A DNA stretch of 64,000 nucleotides. Origin: Nitrospirillum viridazoti CBAmc (GTDB lineage Bacteria; Pseudomonadota; Alphaproteobacteria; Azospirillales; Azospirillaceae). The stretch is taken from contig NZ_CP022112.1 in NCBI RefSeq assembly GCF_000730165.1, forward strand, positions 434,001 to 498,000, written 5' to 3'. A program made the translations under genes and the position numbers. Shown here piece after piece: positions 56,701 through 61,329 of the stretch (the first letter of the stretch is position 1; each line of letters opens with the position of its first letter). The notes under the pieces are model-generated. The model saw nothing but the letters and a program-made list of their open reading frames with translations. It ran no database searches and was not told the origin of the DNA.

Positions 56701-58682
56701 CCACGGCCAACGTCCTGGCGGGCGACAGCGTCACCCTGATCCAGGGTGGCACCGGCTCCAGCTACAGCGGTGCCACGGTCACCAGCGGCCTCACCGGCCT
56801 GTCGGCCAGTGCCGCTGTCAGCGGCAGCAGCCTGATGGCCGTGGCCGGCAACGACTATGTCGGCGGTAGCCTGGCCAACTTGAGTGTCACCGGCACGCTC
56901 AGCAGCCCGACGGCGCTCTATATCGCGGCCACCGGCGCCTTGGGCACCCTGGCCAACAGCGGCACCATCAGTGGCAACATCACCAACCTGTCGGCCAACG
57001 ACCTGGTGGTTGCGGGCGGCACCGACAGCGCCCCCGGCACCCTGACGGGCGGCACCATCACCAATACCCGGTCCGATCTGCGCTTCGTGCGCGGCGTCAT
57101 GATGCTGAACGACCGGGTCGATGTCGGCAGCCACAGCGTGGTGAACAGCGGGGCGACCTTGCTGGTGAACAGCGCGGTCAACATCACCGGCAGCTACAGC
57201 CAGACGGCCGGCAATCTGGTGGTCGGCGTGTCGTCCACCACCAGCTACGGCAGCCTGGTCATCAGCGGCAGCGCCAGCCTGACGGGCGGGTCGGTGACGC
57301 TGACGGCGATCAATGGCGGCCAGCTGTCGGCGGGCAGCTACACCATCGCGTCGGCTGGGTCCACGCTGACGACCAGCAACCTGACCCTGACGGCCGCCGG
57401 CTACACCGTCACCAGTTCCACCATCACCGCCAACGGTGCCACGGACCTGATCCTGACGCTCAGCAGCGGCAGCGGCGGGACCACCGGTCCCACGGGCCCC
57501 ACGGGCCCGACCATCAGCACCCAGTACACGGCGGTGGGCCTGGCGGCGGGCGGCCCGGGGGTGGGCACCGGCCGGGCGCTGGACGTCATCGCCAACAGCA
57601 GCCGTGCGACGGCCCAGGCCTTCCAGGCGGCGGTGCTGACCCGCCTGTCCAAGCTGTCGGGCGAGGCGCAGCAGCTGGCGGTGATCCAGCTGTCGCCCAG
57701 CCAGCTGACGCCGCAGATCAACACCTTCTCCGTCACGCCCTCCACCAACGCCATCAGCCTGCACCAGCAGCATGCGGCGGCGTACATGGATGGCCCAATG
57801 GGGGATGTAAACGGGAAGGGGGCGGCGGCCGGCTCCGACGGCCAGCAAGGCGCGGTGTGGGGCGAGATCCTGGGCGGCGGTGTGCTGCGCGGCAACAACG
57901 CCGACGCGGCGGGCTACAGCGGCACCACGGCCGGCCTGGTGCTGGGCGTGGACTGGTACGCCAATGACACGGTCATGGCGGGCCTGGCCTTCAGCTGGCT
58001 GAACGGTTCGGTCAACGGCGAGGGCACCGCCGCCGGCAGCCAGACCAAGGCGGCCAGCTACCAGCTGACGACCTACAGCGTCTGGCGACCGGATTGGGCG
58101 GACCAGCGCCTGTCGGTCGAGGGCCAGGCCAGCTTCGGCTACAACCACTACGACCAGCGCCGCTGGATCGGTTTCCTGGGCGCCCGCGCCGACGCCAACT
58201 ATGGCGGGGAGCAGTATCTGGGCAAGGTGACGGTGGGCTACGACCTGCCGGTCTCCGCCAGCTTCACCCTGACGCCGCAGGCCAGCCTGCGGGCCGTGCG
58301 CCTGACCAACCACGCCTATGACGAGCATGACGCCGGCGTGGCCAACATGGCGGTGGGCGCCTTGAAGGTGGACAACCTGACGCAGGAGCTGGGCGCCAAG
58401 CTGTCGGGTAATATAGGGACGGCCTGGGGCCGGCTGCTGCCGGACCTGCGTCTGGCCTGGGTGCACGACTATCTGAACGGCCCCATCGCCACCACCAGCG
58501 TCCTGGCCGGCACCAGCTTCGTCAGCAGCACCGGCCGCACCGCCGCCGATGGTCTGGGCATCGGCGTGGGGGCCACCCTGGACCAGGGCGACGGCTTCAA
58601 GCTGCGGCTGGAATACTCCGGTGAGCTACGCCGCGATTACCAGAGCCACGCCGGGGTTCTGCATGCTACCTTTGACTTCTGA
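38736..58682 (+). CDS. Giant autotransporter adhesin (type Va), 6,648 residues
   Basis: One uninterrupted frame of 19.9 kb encodes a surface protein of about 0.6 MDa. A long N-terminal leader with signal core VFLAGSSLAVVAVGMAA ends at PVHA, cleaving about residue 56. The passenger (about 57-6250) is made of Gly/Ser/Thr/Asn-rich beta-strand repeats, such as LxNSGTI, SNVVFASGNLLLNDAV and NDYIGG, typical of a beta-solenoid. It appears to lack cysteine after the signal. A GPTGPTGP linker lies near residue 6250. The C-terminal autotransporter beta-domain (about 6367-6648, from VWGEILGG) ends ..HATFDF with the terminal Phe needed for insertion. ATG 38748 is an alternative start. Adhesion or biofilm function is inferred from the family. 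Confidence 0.93.
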   Translation: MGAGMGLRGAGGTDTCPQEIRHDHRLRLARARRVFLAGSSLAVVAVGMAAPRPVHAQSAYTTYSGNFLSSGVTLTGNTVIGAGTIGALFKNARVNPLLITAGGTIKTGLGGIALISGSSITSIVNSGVIGGTNFAVSISSDSTLGALRNSGTILGDVINNGSTDLTLGGGTAAGTYTGMSGQGTITNTLSNLIFTGGFLLNDAVNISGHTLINSGAAVTLTSIVTVTGDYTQASGTLALGPSGELVITGNASLAGGQVTATLSTLSAGATYLVGDALATLVAAGSGTYTGLTGSITSSLARLAATLGTAGGNLVAQALNDYIGAGTPSLTLTGTVDTNGTTPVAAYVAPGVSIGTLVNTGHLTGDTIGLSIGTGATIGTLINAGLIDLHVSLNGMPQTGIAVARNAVVGTLSNSGTIQQIRYGITAFNATVGLLSNSGTITGTTNGIGIYTTVSTIQTLVNSGTIDMRAGSAGVLSSATLGTLVNSGAILLGANSTYNYGIIQRTATLGTLVNSGLISAPDALMVQTIGSGSSGAFLTIVNSGTIAGNISTSTLAASVPNVTVLGGSAGTVGTLTGFSGTLNPGGTGVVGVFTNANSDLYFAGGNLLLNDRINATGHTVLNTGAALTLVNPINVTGAYAQTGGSLVLTNSGALTVSGSASLTNATVSIAPNAAGNYVVGSPVTVVVGGGGSDFTGVSVSLGALTGASLTGSVAGNGLLVVASNDYIGSTLATLTNSGSLSGATVVYIAATGSLGQLVNTGTLTGDIRNLSANTLSISGGTGGVVGTLTGGTLSNSFSDLVLSGGSLLLDDAVNVSGHTLANSGASVTLASVVGVTGNYAQTAGTLVLQPGAGLAVSGGATMTGGSVIATLSTPSAGATYLVGDALSTLVSAASGAYTGLSGTVASGLSPLTAALGTDSANLLAVATSDYVGANAASLTLTGTVDTGSIAAYVASGVSLGTLVNAGHLTAGTVGVGIDVASATIGTLINNGLIDGRVSASTTQFGIRVGTGATVGTVSNTGTIQAHVGILSQTRFGSVLSNSGRIAVGASGFGIVNNATVATVSNSGTIAATAGGVGIYNVGTIGAVLNSGLITVSGGTGNQYGILQSQFSMGTVINSGTILAPEAVALVFGGSIGTLVNAGLIAGNIVNGTLNDSYSYGGLTIAGGSGGSIGTFTGYVANSQGTISNTFSNVVFTSGALLLNDAIDAAGHTVINTGAGITLANTVRITGDYAQTGGSLSLSNGAQLLVSGAASLTGAQVSVSSLPTQANYVVGAPTTVVVGGAGSDYTGASVTVAPQTGITLTGGNDGTNLLLMAQSDYVGDTLATLTNSGAVSAPTALYIAATGSLGQLVNTGTLSGTILNLSAHDLSIIGGTAGTVGVLTGGAIINTLGNVMLSGGLRLAENVNVSGHTLVNTGGIVDATGNLAITGDYTQVGGALIVANNTALAVSGSASITGATVSGTVAVNNGATYLLGDTLGTLVSAASGSYTSLTGSLAASTDRVTASLGSDGANLLAVAGNYYIRSNLASIGNTGVASGVTALYLTNTLGTFTNSGTLAGSSYGIIGQASGSIGLLDNSGLIQGGAFAVAMGSIGTLVNGGTIAAGTVAILGSNQYTLATIDNQTLGLISGQTALSLAGTVVAIGSINNSGTILGQSYGIWNSGTINRLSNSGTIAATVTNGLAMMNFGSIGTFDNSGRVTAVRSDMVNNGTIDTLTNSGLIGGGTNVALRNYSIISTLSNSGTLTSTNGVGFYNNGTVGLLDNNGGTISSGGSFALVSPGTIVRLANSGTITAPGFGIGLFNGGKIGTLANAGLITGGTALEIFVGSQVDLLVNSGTIAGNIDNNFDPNNAGPGTLAAALTIAGGTGGTIGTLTGANLTNQGHITTRYADVVFSGGDLLLNDNITTNGFTVRNTGAGITVANTVNITGGYIQTGGSLGVAVGAGLLAVSGSASLTNGQVQLVGAATNNYFQADTLGTLVTGGAGSDYAGVTLSGDGAGLSLAGVTIGTDLIAVVRNDYIGGTYASLGNTGTLSVQNGAAVYVAQTGTLGTLANTGGVISSVGSTAIANRGTIGTLSNSGTITGAGVGLHNTGLIHTLTNDGTLGGLFADGVIDTVVNSGTIGGAFDVKGTLGLLSNSGSIGTRIYVEQTGGVGTLINSIGGAISGAASGIGNAGSLGTLVNRGLISGAQYGVFSSNATGTVVNSGTIQATGASGTALYGSFGTILNSGLISGANALSLTSQPDLLNNSGTILGDIQATSGTLTLTGGTGTVAGTFSGATVTNRGTITVTSGNVVLAGGNVLLNDNVVVSGHTLINNGANLQLAGAVSVTGGYSQTVGTLGVTVNNGLTASGVANITGGTVLASLAATGNYLAGTLGTLVAGANGSSYGATVVSALTGLAGSGALSGGTLLFVGGNDYIGGAYATLSNSGSLSAATAVYIAATGSLGNLSNTGTLVGNVRNLSAVDLSIVGGTTGTVGTFTGGTLINTLSNVVLASGNVRLADAVDVTGHTLVNSAAAVTLGGTVAVTGDYSQTGGGLRLGIGSDLLSVTGAARFAGGVATVTGFSSTANYMAGSIFGTLVQGGAGSDYTGISITNTVAGFGLGGTVANNALQAVALNDYVGGTLSALTVTNAVSTASTALYVAATGSVSGTLTNSTSLVGQNAGVRNFGTIGALLNDGTIAGGAYGLRNSGGAITFLGNHGTLAGQTAGLAVDGGSVMFALNDGSIATVAVSGGGSMFALGNIGRISGGVQVQDGGTLGSILNFNGGLISGATALSIGAQGQFFALANGGTIAGNIINNATATPNLTIMGGTLGNTTIGTGTFTGAALTNQGIITNTLGDVLFASGDVLLNDSVNVGGNTVRNIGADLTLTGTVSVTGNYAQTGGTLVLVTGAGQLAASGSASLTNGQVQLIGAAAGNYLQGGTVGTLVAGGAGSDYAGVVVTDDATGLTLSGAIAGTALVGVARNDYIGSTYTSLGNTGTLSVQNGAAVYVAQTGTLGTLANTGGVISSVGSTAVANLGTIGTLSNSGTITGGGVGLHNTGLIDTLTNAGTLGGLFADGVIDTAVNSGTIGGTFDVRGTLGLLANSGSIATQIHIEQTGGVATVINTTGGVISGAASGIENAGSLGTLVNSGTILGTTNAGIGGAGAIGLLSITSLGLIGGGVVGVEAGALGTLINQGTIAGGSIGISAGTIGLLANAGTIAGDVATSGDLTVTGGSGTVMGIFTGATLGSQGALSIAGGNLVLAGGNVLLNDSVRAATVANTGAYLALAAGISVTGAYGQTAGTLGVTVDHGLTVSGVAGITGGTVLATLDAGGNYLAGTLGTLVAGAAGSDYSGAVVASALTGLTGGGVASGDSLLFVGGNDYIGGAYATLSSSGSLSAATAIYIAAGGSLGQLANTGTLAGNIRNLSSVDLSITGGTGGTVGTFTGGTIVNSLSNVVFASGDVRLADAIDAAGHTVVNSGADLTLGGTVAVTGDYDQTGGSLRLGIGSDMLSVTGAARFMGGGATVTSASGTANYMAGSILGPLVQGGVGSDYTGLSITNLVTGFGLGGTVVSNALQAVALNDYIGGTLATLSITGAVNNASTALYVATTGSLGTLTNSTTLVGQNAGLRNVGTVGALVNDGSIGGGSYGLRNSGGLITFLDNVGTLTGQTAGLAIDGGVVASALNVGGIATVSIGGTGTLLSLDNQGQLSGGILVTGGGRLDTLGNSGTIAGDIRVAAGTLTIVGGSGAAQGTFTGGTLGSQGTIAVSGDVVLAGGNIWLNDGIQATGHTVANAGANLQLAGAVSVTGAYSQTAGTLGATVNNGLTASGAASITGGTVLATLDATGNYLAGTLGTLVAGGNGSNYSGATVSSVLTGLTGTGAVSGDTLLLVAENDYIGGAYATLTNSGSLSAATAVYIAAGGSLGQLANAGTLAGNIRNLSAVDLFITGGGGGTVGTFTGGTIVNSLSNVVFASGDLLLADAIDATGHTVVNQSATLRLASQVSITGAYAQTGGTLSIDPGTGRLVASQAIVVSGGVVQATLNAGGTYLYGNGYTLMQAGGGIDLSGANLITALAGFAGNATIVTVTGASALLLQFANDYIGGTIGSASNSGTISGVRTAGYVAATGSVGTLSNSGLLSGGVIGAANNGVVGTLVNDGAITGASSAAANVGTLGTLANSGTITGGRDGVHNIGTATLVSNTGLISAMSRAGLYNGGGIATVSNSGTITGTVGLYNSGTLAVLMNAAGGTLAGVTALYNDGTLGTIANSGMIRGAIVNDAAQDLVFTGAGGGGQGTLTGLSGRGTITNTRGNVVFAAGALLLDDDLAATGHAVVNSGATLALANAVTVSGDYSQVGGNLVLTRNDTQAAELVVSGTATVGGTVLANLSSTANYLVGTSTLLQAAGGATVTAQLQVSGITGLSAAQGAVSNGLTLTVGNDYVGGSLGSVTNSGTLSAATAIYVAGSGTLATLVNSGLLTGTAHALVNLGSLGTIANSGTLAGDILNDGTGTLVITGGAGTLVGTLTGQLSGPGAGIGTLTSTGGDVVFAGGTLLLNDMIAAAGHTVSNTGASLHLASTLTITGDYRQTAGSLALDAGQLVVTGVAALSGGTVAASVSAASNQLVGAVLGTMVVGGAGSSYTGLTALVNVASVGVTLSTVTIGGTVDLLAVIANNYVGDTLGSLGNSGVIDAPTAVHVAAGGTVGSLSNTGTLIGTIAVLNQGQVGSFSNDGTVMGSVAGISNAGSIGTLGNQGTVMGSVTGLGNQAGASIGTLSNSGTVAGQMALYNAGTIDVFVNTGSLIDAGAPTAAGLYNTGNIATVLNSGTILGATYGVYNAGTIGTLANSGLITAPTALYLDTSASLGVLANSGTVTGNILNLSANSLSITGGSGTVVGTLTGYAAGSQGSIINTFGNVVLASGNLLLNDAVDVAGHTLVNSGASVILDSLVSVTGAYSQTAGTLTLDIASGGALAVSDATSLSGGTVLADFASTGNYLAGNVTTLVAGGIGSSYTGVAVQGSLTGLLVSQGVVGTNLLAVIGNDYVGGTLGNLSNTGTLTAATAVYIAASGSLGNLSNSGALIGDLLNTSSHDLVIVGGTGTAVGSFSGGTIRNSLSNLTFASGAVSLGDAIDVTGHTVSNSGANLTLASDISVTGAYSQSAGALDVAGHSLNVSDAANVSGGTVSAGLNGTGNYLVGDSATLIQGGAGSNYAGAVVTSGVSGLSATGTTSGTSLQAVAANDYIGGTLVSLAVTGSLTNTAGGATALYIASTGTLGTLANSGTISGNIANAGTASLSITGGTGTVTGTLTGTGGIGTITSTLANVELASGNLVLNDQVNVGAGTLVNSGATVLLTNAISVTGNYSQSAGTLAMGIGSGTAGELLVSGNAAFTGGTVAVTALSGSNLIAGQSYTIAEVGGSLTTSGLSAAATGFSATLGTGANGAATDLLLTLLSDYVSGTLGTLSNTGTINAATAVLITSAGSLGTLANSGVLIGNVINASANDLVIVGGANGTVGGFAGGTIRNSLSNLTFASGAVSLGDAIDVTGHTVSNSGAGLTLAGDVAVTGNYSQTAGTLAVAGHSLSVSGAAQVTGGVVDAGMTGTANYLVGDSVTLIRGGNGSTYTGATVVSGLTGLDATGTTSGSNLLAVAGNDYIGASLATLNVTGTLANTAGGATALYIASTGTLGALANSGTISGNVTNVSARDLTITGGSGTVVGSFTGGTIRNTGANVVFASGNVSLGDAIDVGGTHTVSNIGAAIALTTDVGVNGTYAQSAGSLNVGGHVLTVSDAAVVSGGVVNAGVNATGNYIVGDSVTLIQGGTGSSYSGATVISGITGLDATGTTSGTNLLAIAGNDYVGGTLNTLNVTGTLANTAGGATALYIAHTGTLGSLANSGTITGNVVNTGVRDLTIIGATGGGGNGAVGRFTGGTITSTGANVVFASGAVSLADALNVATHTVSNAGAGIALASDVAVTGNFAQSSGTLTTGGHVLTVSNAATVTGGVVNAGVSATANVLAGDSVTLIQGGTGSSYSGATVTSGLTGLSASAAVSGSSLMAVAGNDYVGGSLANLSVTGTLSSPTALYIAATGALGTLANSGTISGNITNLSANDLVVAGGTDSAPGTLTGGTITNTRSDLRFVRGVMMLNDRVDVGSHSVVNSGATLLVNSAVNITGSYSQTAGNLVVGVSSTTSYGSLVISGSASLTGGSVTLTAINGGQLSAGSYTIASAGSTLTTSNLTLTAAGYTVTSSTITANGATDLILTLSSGSGGTTGPTGPTGPTISTQYTAVGLAAGGPGVGTGRALDVIANSSRATAQAFQAAVLTRLSKLSGEAQQLAVIQLSPSQLTPQINTFSVTPSTNAISLHQQHAAAYMDGPMGDVNGKGAAAGSDGQQGAVWGEILGGGVLRGNNADAAGYSGTTAGLVLGVDWYANDTVMAGLAFSWLNGSVNGEGTAAGSQTKAASYQLTTYSVWRPDWADQRLSVEGQASFGYNHYDQRRWIGFLGARADANYGGEQYLGKVTVGYDLPVSASFTLTPQASLRAVRLTNHAYDEHDAGVANMAVGALKVDNLTQELGAKLSGNIGTAWGRLLPDLRLAWVHDYLNGPIATTSVLAGTSFVSSTGRTAADGLGIGVGATLDQGDGFKLRLEYSGELRRDYQSHAGVLHATFDF
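44310..46995 (+). repeat. Higher-order repeat in autotransporter passenger, copy 1
   Basis: This block of about 2.7 kb recurs about 2.85 kb downstream (47155-49845). Matched landmarks are SASLTNGQVQL, GTLSVQNGAAVYVAQTG, LFADGVIDT, GNYLAGTLGTLVAG, GNDYIGGAYATLS, LRLGIGSDLLSVTGAARF and YGLRNSGG, all at an offset of 2,845-2,850 bases. The block spans several basic modules, so it arose by duplicating a multi-module segment, not a single unit. Edges are approximate. Confidence 0.75.
47155..49845 (+). repeat. Higher-order repeat in autotransporter passenger, copy 2
   Basis: This is the second copy of the block at 44310-46995, in the same reading frame and order. Many stretches differ by only one or two residues, for example GTLSVQNGAAVYVAQTG, which is identical, and LRLGIGSDMLSVTGAARF against LRLGIGSDLLSVTGAARF. 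The segment between GSLGTLVN and TGGTVLA differs in content and by about 15 bases in length. Confidence 0.75.
49960..50700 (+). repeat. Third, partial copy of the higher-order repeat
   Basis: This stretch matches the middle of the two larger copies (45540-46320 and 48400-49170). Shared pieces are GTLGATVNNGLTASG, GNYLAGTLGTLVAGG, NDYIGGAYATLTNSGSLSAAT and GTFTGGTIVNSLSNVVFASGD. Similarity fades after ATGHTVVN. It suggests a further, shorter duplication or gene-conversion event next to copy 2. Confidence 0.65.
53797..57200 (+). repeat. Compact array of about 600-bp modules at the C-terminal end of the passenger
   Basis: Here the NDY(I/V)GG landmark recurs at about 53797, 54389, 55028, 55623, 56230 and 56847, that is every 590-640 bases (about 200 residues). 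Little extra sequence lies between modules. Each module runs NDYxGG, NTGTL/ATALYIA, LANSGTISGN, SITGGTGTV, NVVFASGxVSL, TVSNSGA, SVTGxYSQSAG, VSGGxV, NYLVGDSxTLIQGG. It shows the basic unit of the passenger most cleanly. Confidence 0.75.
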
Positions 58683-58841
58683 GCGAAGACGCGCCCCGGC
58701 TACTGTCACTTCCATCATCTGCGACTTGGCACTGAAGTAGGCCTTCTGCCGAAAATGGGGCAAGTCATCTAGAGTCTGTCTGATTTAGATAGAAGCATAT
58801 CCTGCGTGTCGGATGTAGGCAGCACACTCCGTGGGCTCGAA

Positions 58842-59270
58842 TCAGTCGAGGAGTGTGCCGATACGCCGCCAAGTTGTTTCTATGGTTCTCTCGTCTGCCT
58901 TGCGGACCAGCCTTTTGAGCTTTGCAAACATCATCTCGATGGGATTGAGGTCCGGGCTGTAGGGCGGAAGAAAGAGGATGTGGGCGCCGGCATCTCGTAT
59001 GGCTTTGCGAACGGCGTCGCCCTTGTGGCTGCCCAGGTTGTCGAGGATGACGACGTCCTTTGGCGCCAAGGTTGGGACCAGAGCTTGCTCGACCCAGGCA
59101 GAGAAGATGGTGCCGTTGATTGGGCCGTCGAGGACGAAAGGCGCGACAATACGATCATGCCGCAAGCCGGCCAGGAAGGTCAGCGTCTTCCAGTGGCCAT
59201 GGGGGACTTTGTCCAGATAGGGTTGCCCGCGCTGACACCAGCCATGTGTCCGAGTCATGTTGGTTTTCAC
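58842..59270 (-). pseudogene. IS630-family transposase, C-terminal remnant
   Basis: A minus-strand frame entering at 59270 reads KTNMTRTHGW, PHGHWKTLTFLAGL, APFVLDGPING, VVILDNLGSHKG and FLPPYSPDLNPIE, ending at a TGA at 58842. The second Asp (LDN) and final Glu (NPIE) of the DDE triad are present. The first Asp and the whole N-terminal half are missing. The break lies exactly at the left end of the IS66 element, which removed or displaced the rest. The outer end of the IS630 element is probably near 58770-58790, before TCTGTCTGATTTAG. Confidence 0.85.
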
Positions 59271-59320
59271 GTAAGCGTCTTCTGACGGCTGCGGCCGGCT
59301 CCAGTTGATCGGCGCGTGGC

Positions 59321-60366
59321 TCAGGGCCTCTGGACGATGTTCCAGGGCAGCAGGTCGGTGATGCGGTTGATGGGGTGGTCGGCGATACGGTCGAGCACGT
59401 CGCGCAGGTAGGCCTGGGGATCGAGGCCGTTGAGCTTGGCGGTCTGGGTGGTGGTGTAGATCGCGGCGGCCCGTTCCCCACCGGCGTCGGAACCGGCGCA
59501 ACATCCAGTTGCGTCTTCCGATGGCCAGGGGCCTGATCGCCCGTTCGGCGGCGTTGTTGGAGAGTTCCAGCCGGCCGTCGTCCACATAGCGCGTCAGCGC
59601 CGTCCACCGCGAGCGGGCGTAGCGGATGGCCTTGGCCAGGTCGCCTTTGCCGGGGATGCGCAGCAGCGTGGCATCGAGGAAGGCGGCCAGTTCGTCCAGG
59701 GCTGGCCGAGCTTTGGCTTGGCGAAGCAGGCTGCGTTCCTCGGCCGACAGGCCGACCAGGGACCGTTCGATGTCGAACAGCACCCCGATGCGCTTGAGCA
59801 CCTCCGCGGCCAAGGGAGAGCCGGTTTCGACGTGTTCGTCGAAGAACTTGCGGCGCACATGCGCCATGCAGGCCACTTCGGCGATCCGGCCGCCGTCGTA
59901 CAGGGCATCGAACCCGCCATAGCCATCGGCGTGCAGGTGCCCACGGAAGCCGGCCAGTTCCCGTTGCGGATGCTCGCCCTTGCGGTCGGGCGTGTAGCGG
60001 TACAGCACCGCCGGCGGGCCTTGTCCGGCATGGGGGCGTTCGTCGCGCAGGTAGACCCACAGCTTCAGCGGCGGTTGTGACCTCCAGGTCCTCCAGCGAC
60101 AGCTCAAGCTGCTCGATCTCGCGGGCGATCTTCTCGGAAGACGAACCGAACTGCATCCGCCGCAGACGGGCCAGTTGGATCTTGAGCTTCTCCATCTCCA
60201 GCGCCTTGGCCACCAGGCCCGCCTTGGCGGCCGCCAGTTCGGTCTCGCTGGCCTCACGGCGCCGGCGCTCTGCCTCCAACTCCGCAGCCTGCGCGGCGAT
60301 GATCGCGCGCAGCGCCTCGACGTCATTGGGCAATGGAGCGGGCAGTGGATCGGCGATGGACGACAT
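59321..60366 (-). pseudogene. tnpC: IS66 transposase TnpC, broken by internal deletion and frameshift
   Basis: The gene begins normally (MSSIADPLPAP, then a coiled-coil region with LARLRRMQFGSSSEKIA). At about 60070 it jumps to a different frame at LWVYLRDERPHAG. The zinc-binding and first catalytic regions of about 190 residues are missing. The middle (DGYGGFDALY, HVRRKFFDEH, ELSNNAAERAIRPLAIGRRNW) is in one frame. At about 59490 the frame shifts again for the tail AGSDAGGERAAAIY to LLPWNIVQRP. The element cannot move by itself. Confidence 0.88.
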
Positions 60367-60452
60367 GGGCCGATTCTACCGGAAGGGCGCCACCCCGAGG
60401 AGGACCGATCACCGTCATCGCGCCGATCACCGGCGAGCGTGGCAGCCCGGAC

Positions 60453-60800
60453 TCACCCCGCCGTCTCCGGACGCCAGGGGCGCTGCGGAGCCCGCCAGTC
60501 CATACCTTCAAGAAGCATCCCGAGTTGGGCCGGGGTGAGAGCCGCCACTCCCTCGCGGCTGATCGGCCACACGAAGCGGCCTTTCTCCAGGCGCTTGGCG
60601 AACAGGCAATAACCCTGGCCATCCCAGTACAGCACCTTCACCAGGTGCCCTTGCCGGCCACGGAAGACGAAGAGATGGCCGGCGAACGGGTCCTGCTTCA
60701 GAACCTCCTGGGCTAGCATGGCCAACCCGTCCATGCCCTTGCGCATGTCGGTGGCGCCCATCGCCAGGTAAATCCGCACGCCGGCGGGAACCGTGATCAC
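60453..60800 (-). CDS. tnpB: IS66 family protein TnpB
   Basis: This 115-residue protein is the conserved IS66 Orf2/TnpB. Markers are [19 protein letters not shown] at the start, [27 protein letters not shown] in the middle and [11 protein letters not shown] near the end. It appears intact and its start overlaps the tnpA stop (ATGA). The protein is needed for transposition of IS66 elements together with TnpA and TnpC. Confidence 0.93.
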   Translation of the reverse strand: MITVPAGVRIYLAMGATDMRKGMDGLAMLAQEVLKQDPFAGHLFVFRGRQGHLVKVLYWDGQGYCLFAKRLEKGRFVWPISREGVAALTPAQLGMLLEGMDWRAPQRPWRPETAG

Positions 60801-61234
60801 CGGCCGTCCAGCACATCGGCCAGCCGACGGAGCGTGGCGGGGGCGATGTCCTCGCCGACACGCAGCACGCGGCCGTTGGTGAGCACCACCTCGACCAGGG
60901 CGGCCTGCCGCTCAACGGGCGGCCCCGGTGGTTGGGAGGGCAGCACGGCGGGGGACACCACGCCGGCAGGGGGCGCCGCGTCAACCAGATGCACCGGCAC
61001 AAAGGACGCCGCCTCAGGGGTGAGTTCGCCGCTCCGGATCTGCCGGCGCCATCGGTAGATCAGGCTGCTGCACACCCCATGGCGCCCTGCCACCGCCGCC
61101 ACGGTGCCGCGACCGCCACGCGCCTCGCCCACCAGGCGAATCTTCTCCTCCGCCGAATAGGCGCGCCGCCCACCGGCCCCAGTGATGACCTCGATACGTT
61201 GGACTGCCACGGTGCAAACCACACTGCTTGCCAT
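60797..61234 (-). CDS. tnpA: IS66 accessory protein TnpA
   Basis: This 145-residue protein has the N-terminal helix-turn-helix of IS66 TnpA-type proteins ([32 protein letters not shown], then [11 protein letters not shown]). It ends [11 protein letters not shown], as these proteins usually do. The start at 61234 ([11 protein letters not shown]) is preferred, and an ATG 21 bases upstream also exists. The stop overlaps the tnpB start by four bases. Confidence 0.85.
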   Translation of the reverse strand: MASSVVCTVAVQRIEVITGAGGRRAYSAEEKIRLVGEARGGRGTVAAVAGRHGVCSSLIYRWRRQIRSGELTPEAASFVPVHLVDAAPPAGVVSPAVLPSQPPGPPVERQAALVEVVLTNGRVLRVGEDIAPATLRRLADVLDGR

Positions 61235-61329
61235 GATGCCAAGCCGGCCACACACCCACGCGCCGCCGACACATAGCTTTCAGCACAACAGCCCCCGATC
61301 CAACAAGGCAGCCCACAGACGACGCTTAC

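Larger units (their letters stand above)
59271..61329 (-). mobile_element. IS66-family insertion sequence (degenerate) with readable ends
   Basis: The left end is GTAAGCGTCTTCTGACGGCTG at 59271-59291. The right end, read on the minus strand from 61329, is GTAAGCGTCGTCTGTGGGCTG. These imperfect inverted repeats agree at 18 of 21 positions and start with the family's GTAAGCG. Three genes (tnpA, tnpB, tnpC) lie on the minus strand, and tnpC is broken. The flanking octamers (GTTTTCAC left, GCCGAAGC right) do not match, so there is no 8-bp target duplication. One side is an IS630 gene and the other an efflux gene tail, as expected after an element-mediated deletion. Confidence 0.85.

Noticed and set aside
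52395-58466. Minus-strand open frame of about 2,000 codons antisense to the autotransporter, with others of about 1,200 and 1,070 codons at 46425-50054 and 41430-44645
   Set aside because: They mirror the repetitive, codon-biased GC-rich coding strand. Their translations (long runs of Ala, Gly, Asp, Gln, His) follow the module period and show no domain of their own.
38736-58682. CRISPR array or simple tandem DNA repeat as explanation for the repeats
   Set aside because: The repeats vary in length and sequence, keep one reading frame, and translate into a conserved beta-strand pattern ending in an autotransporter barrel.
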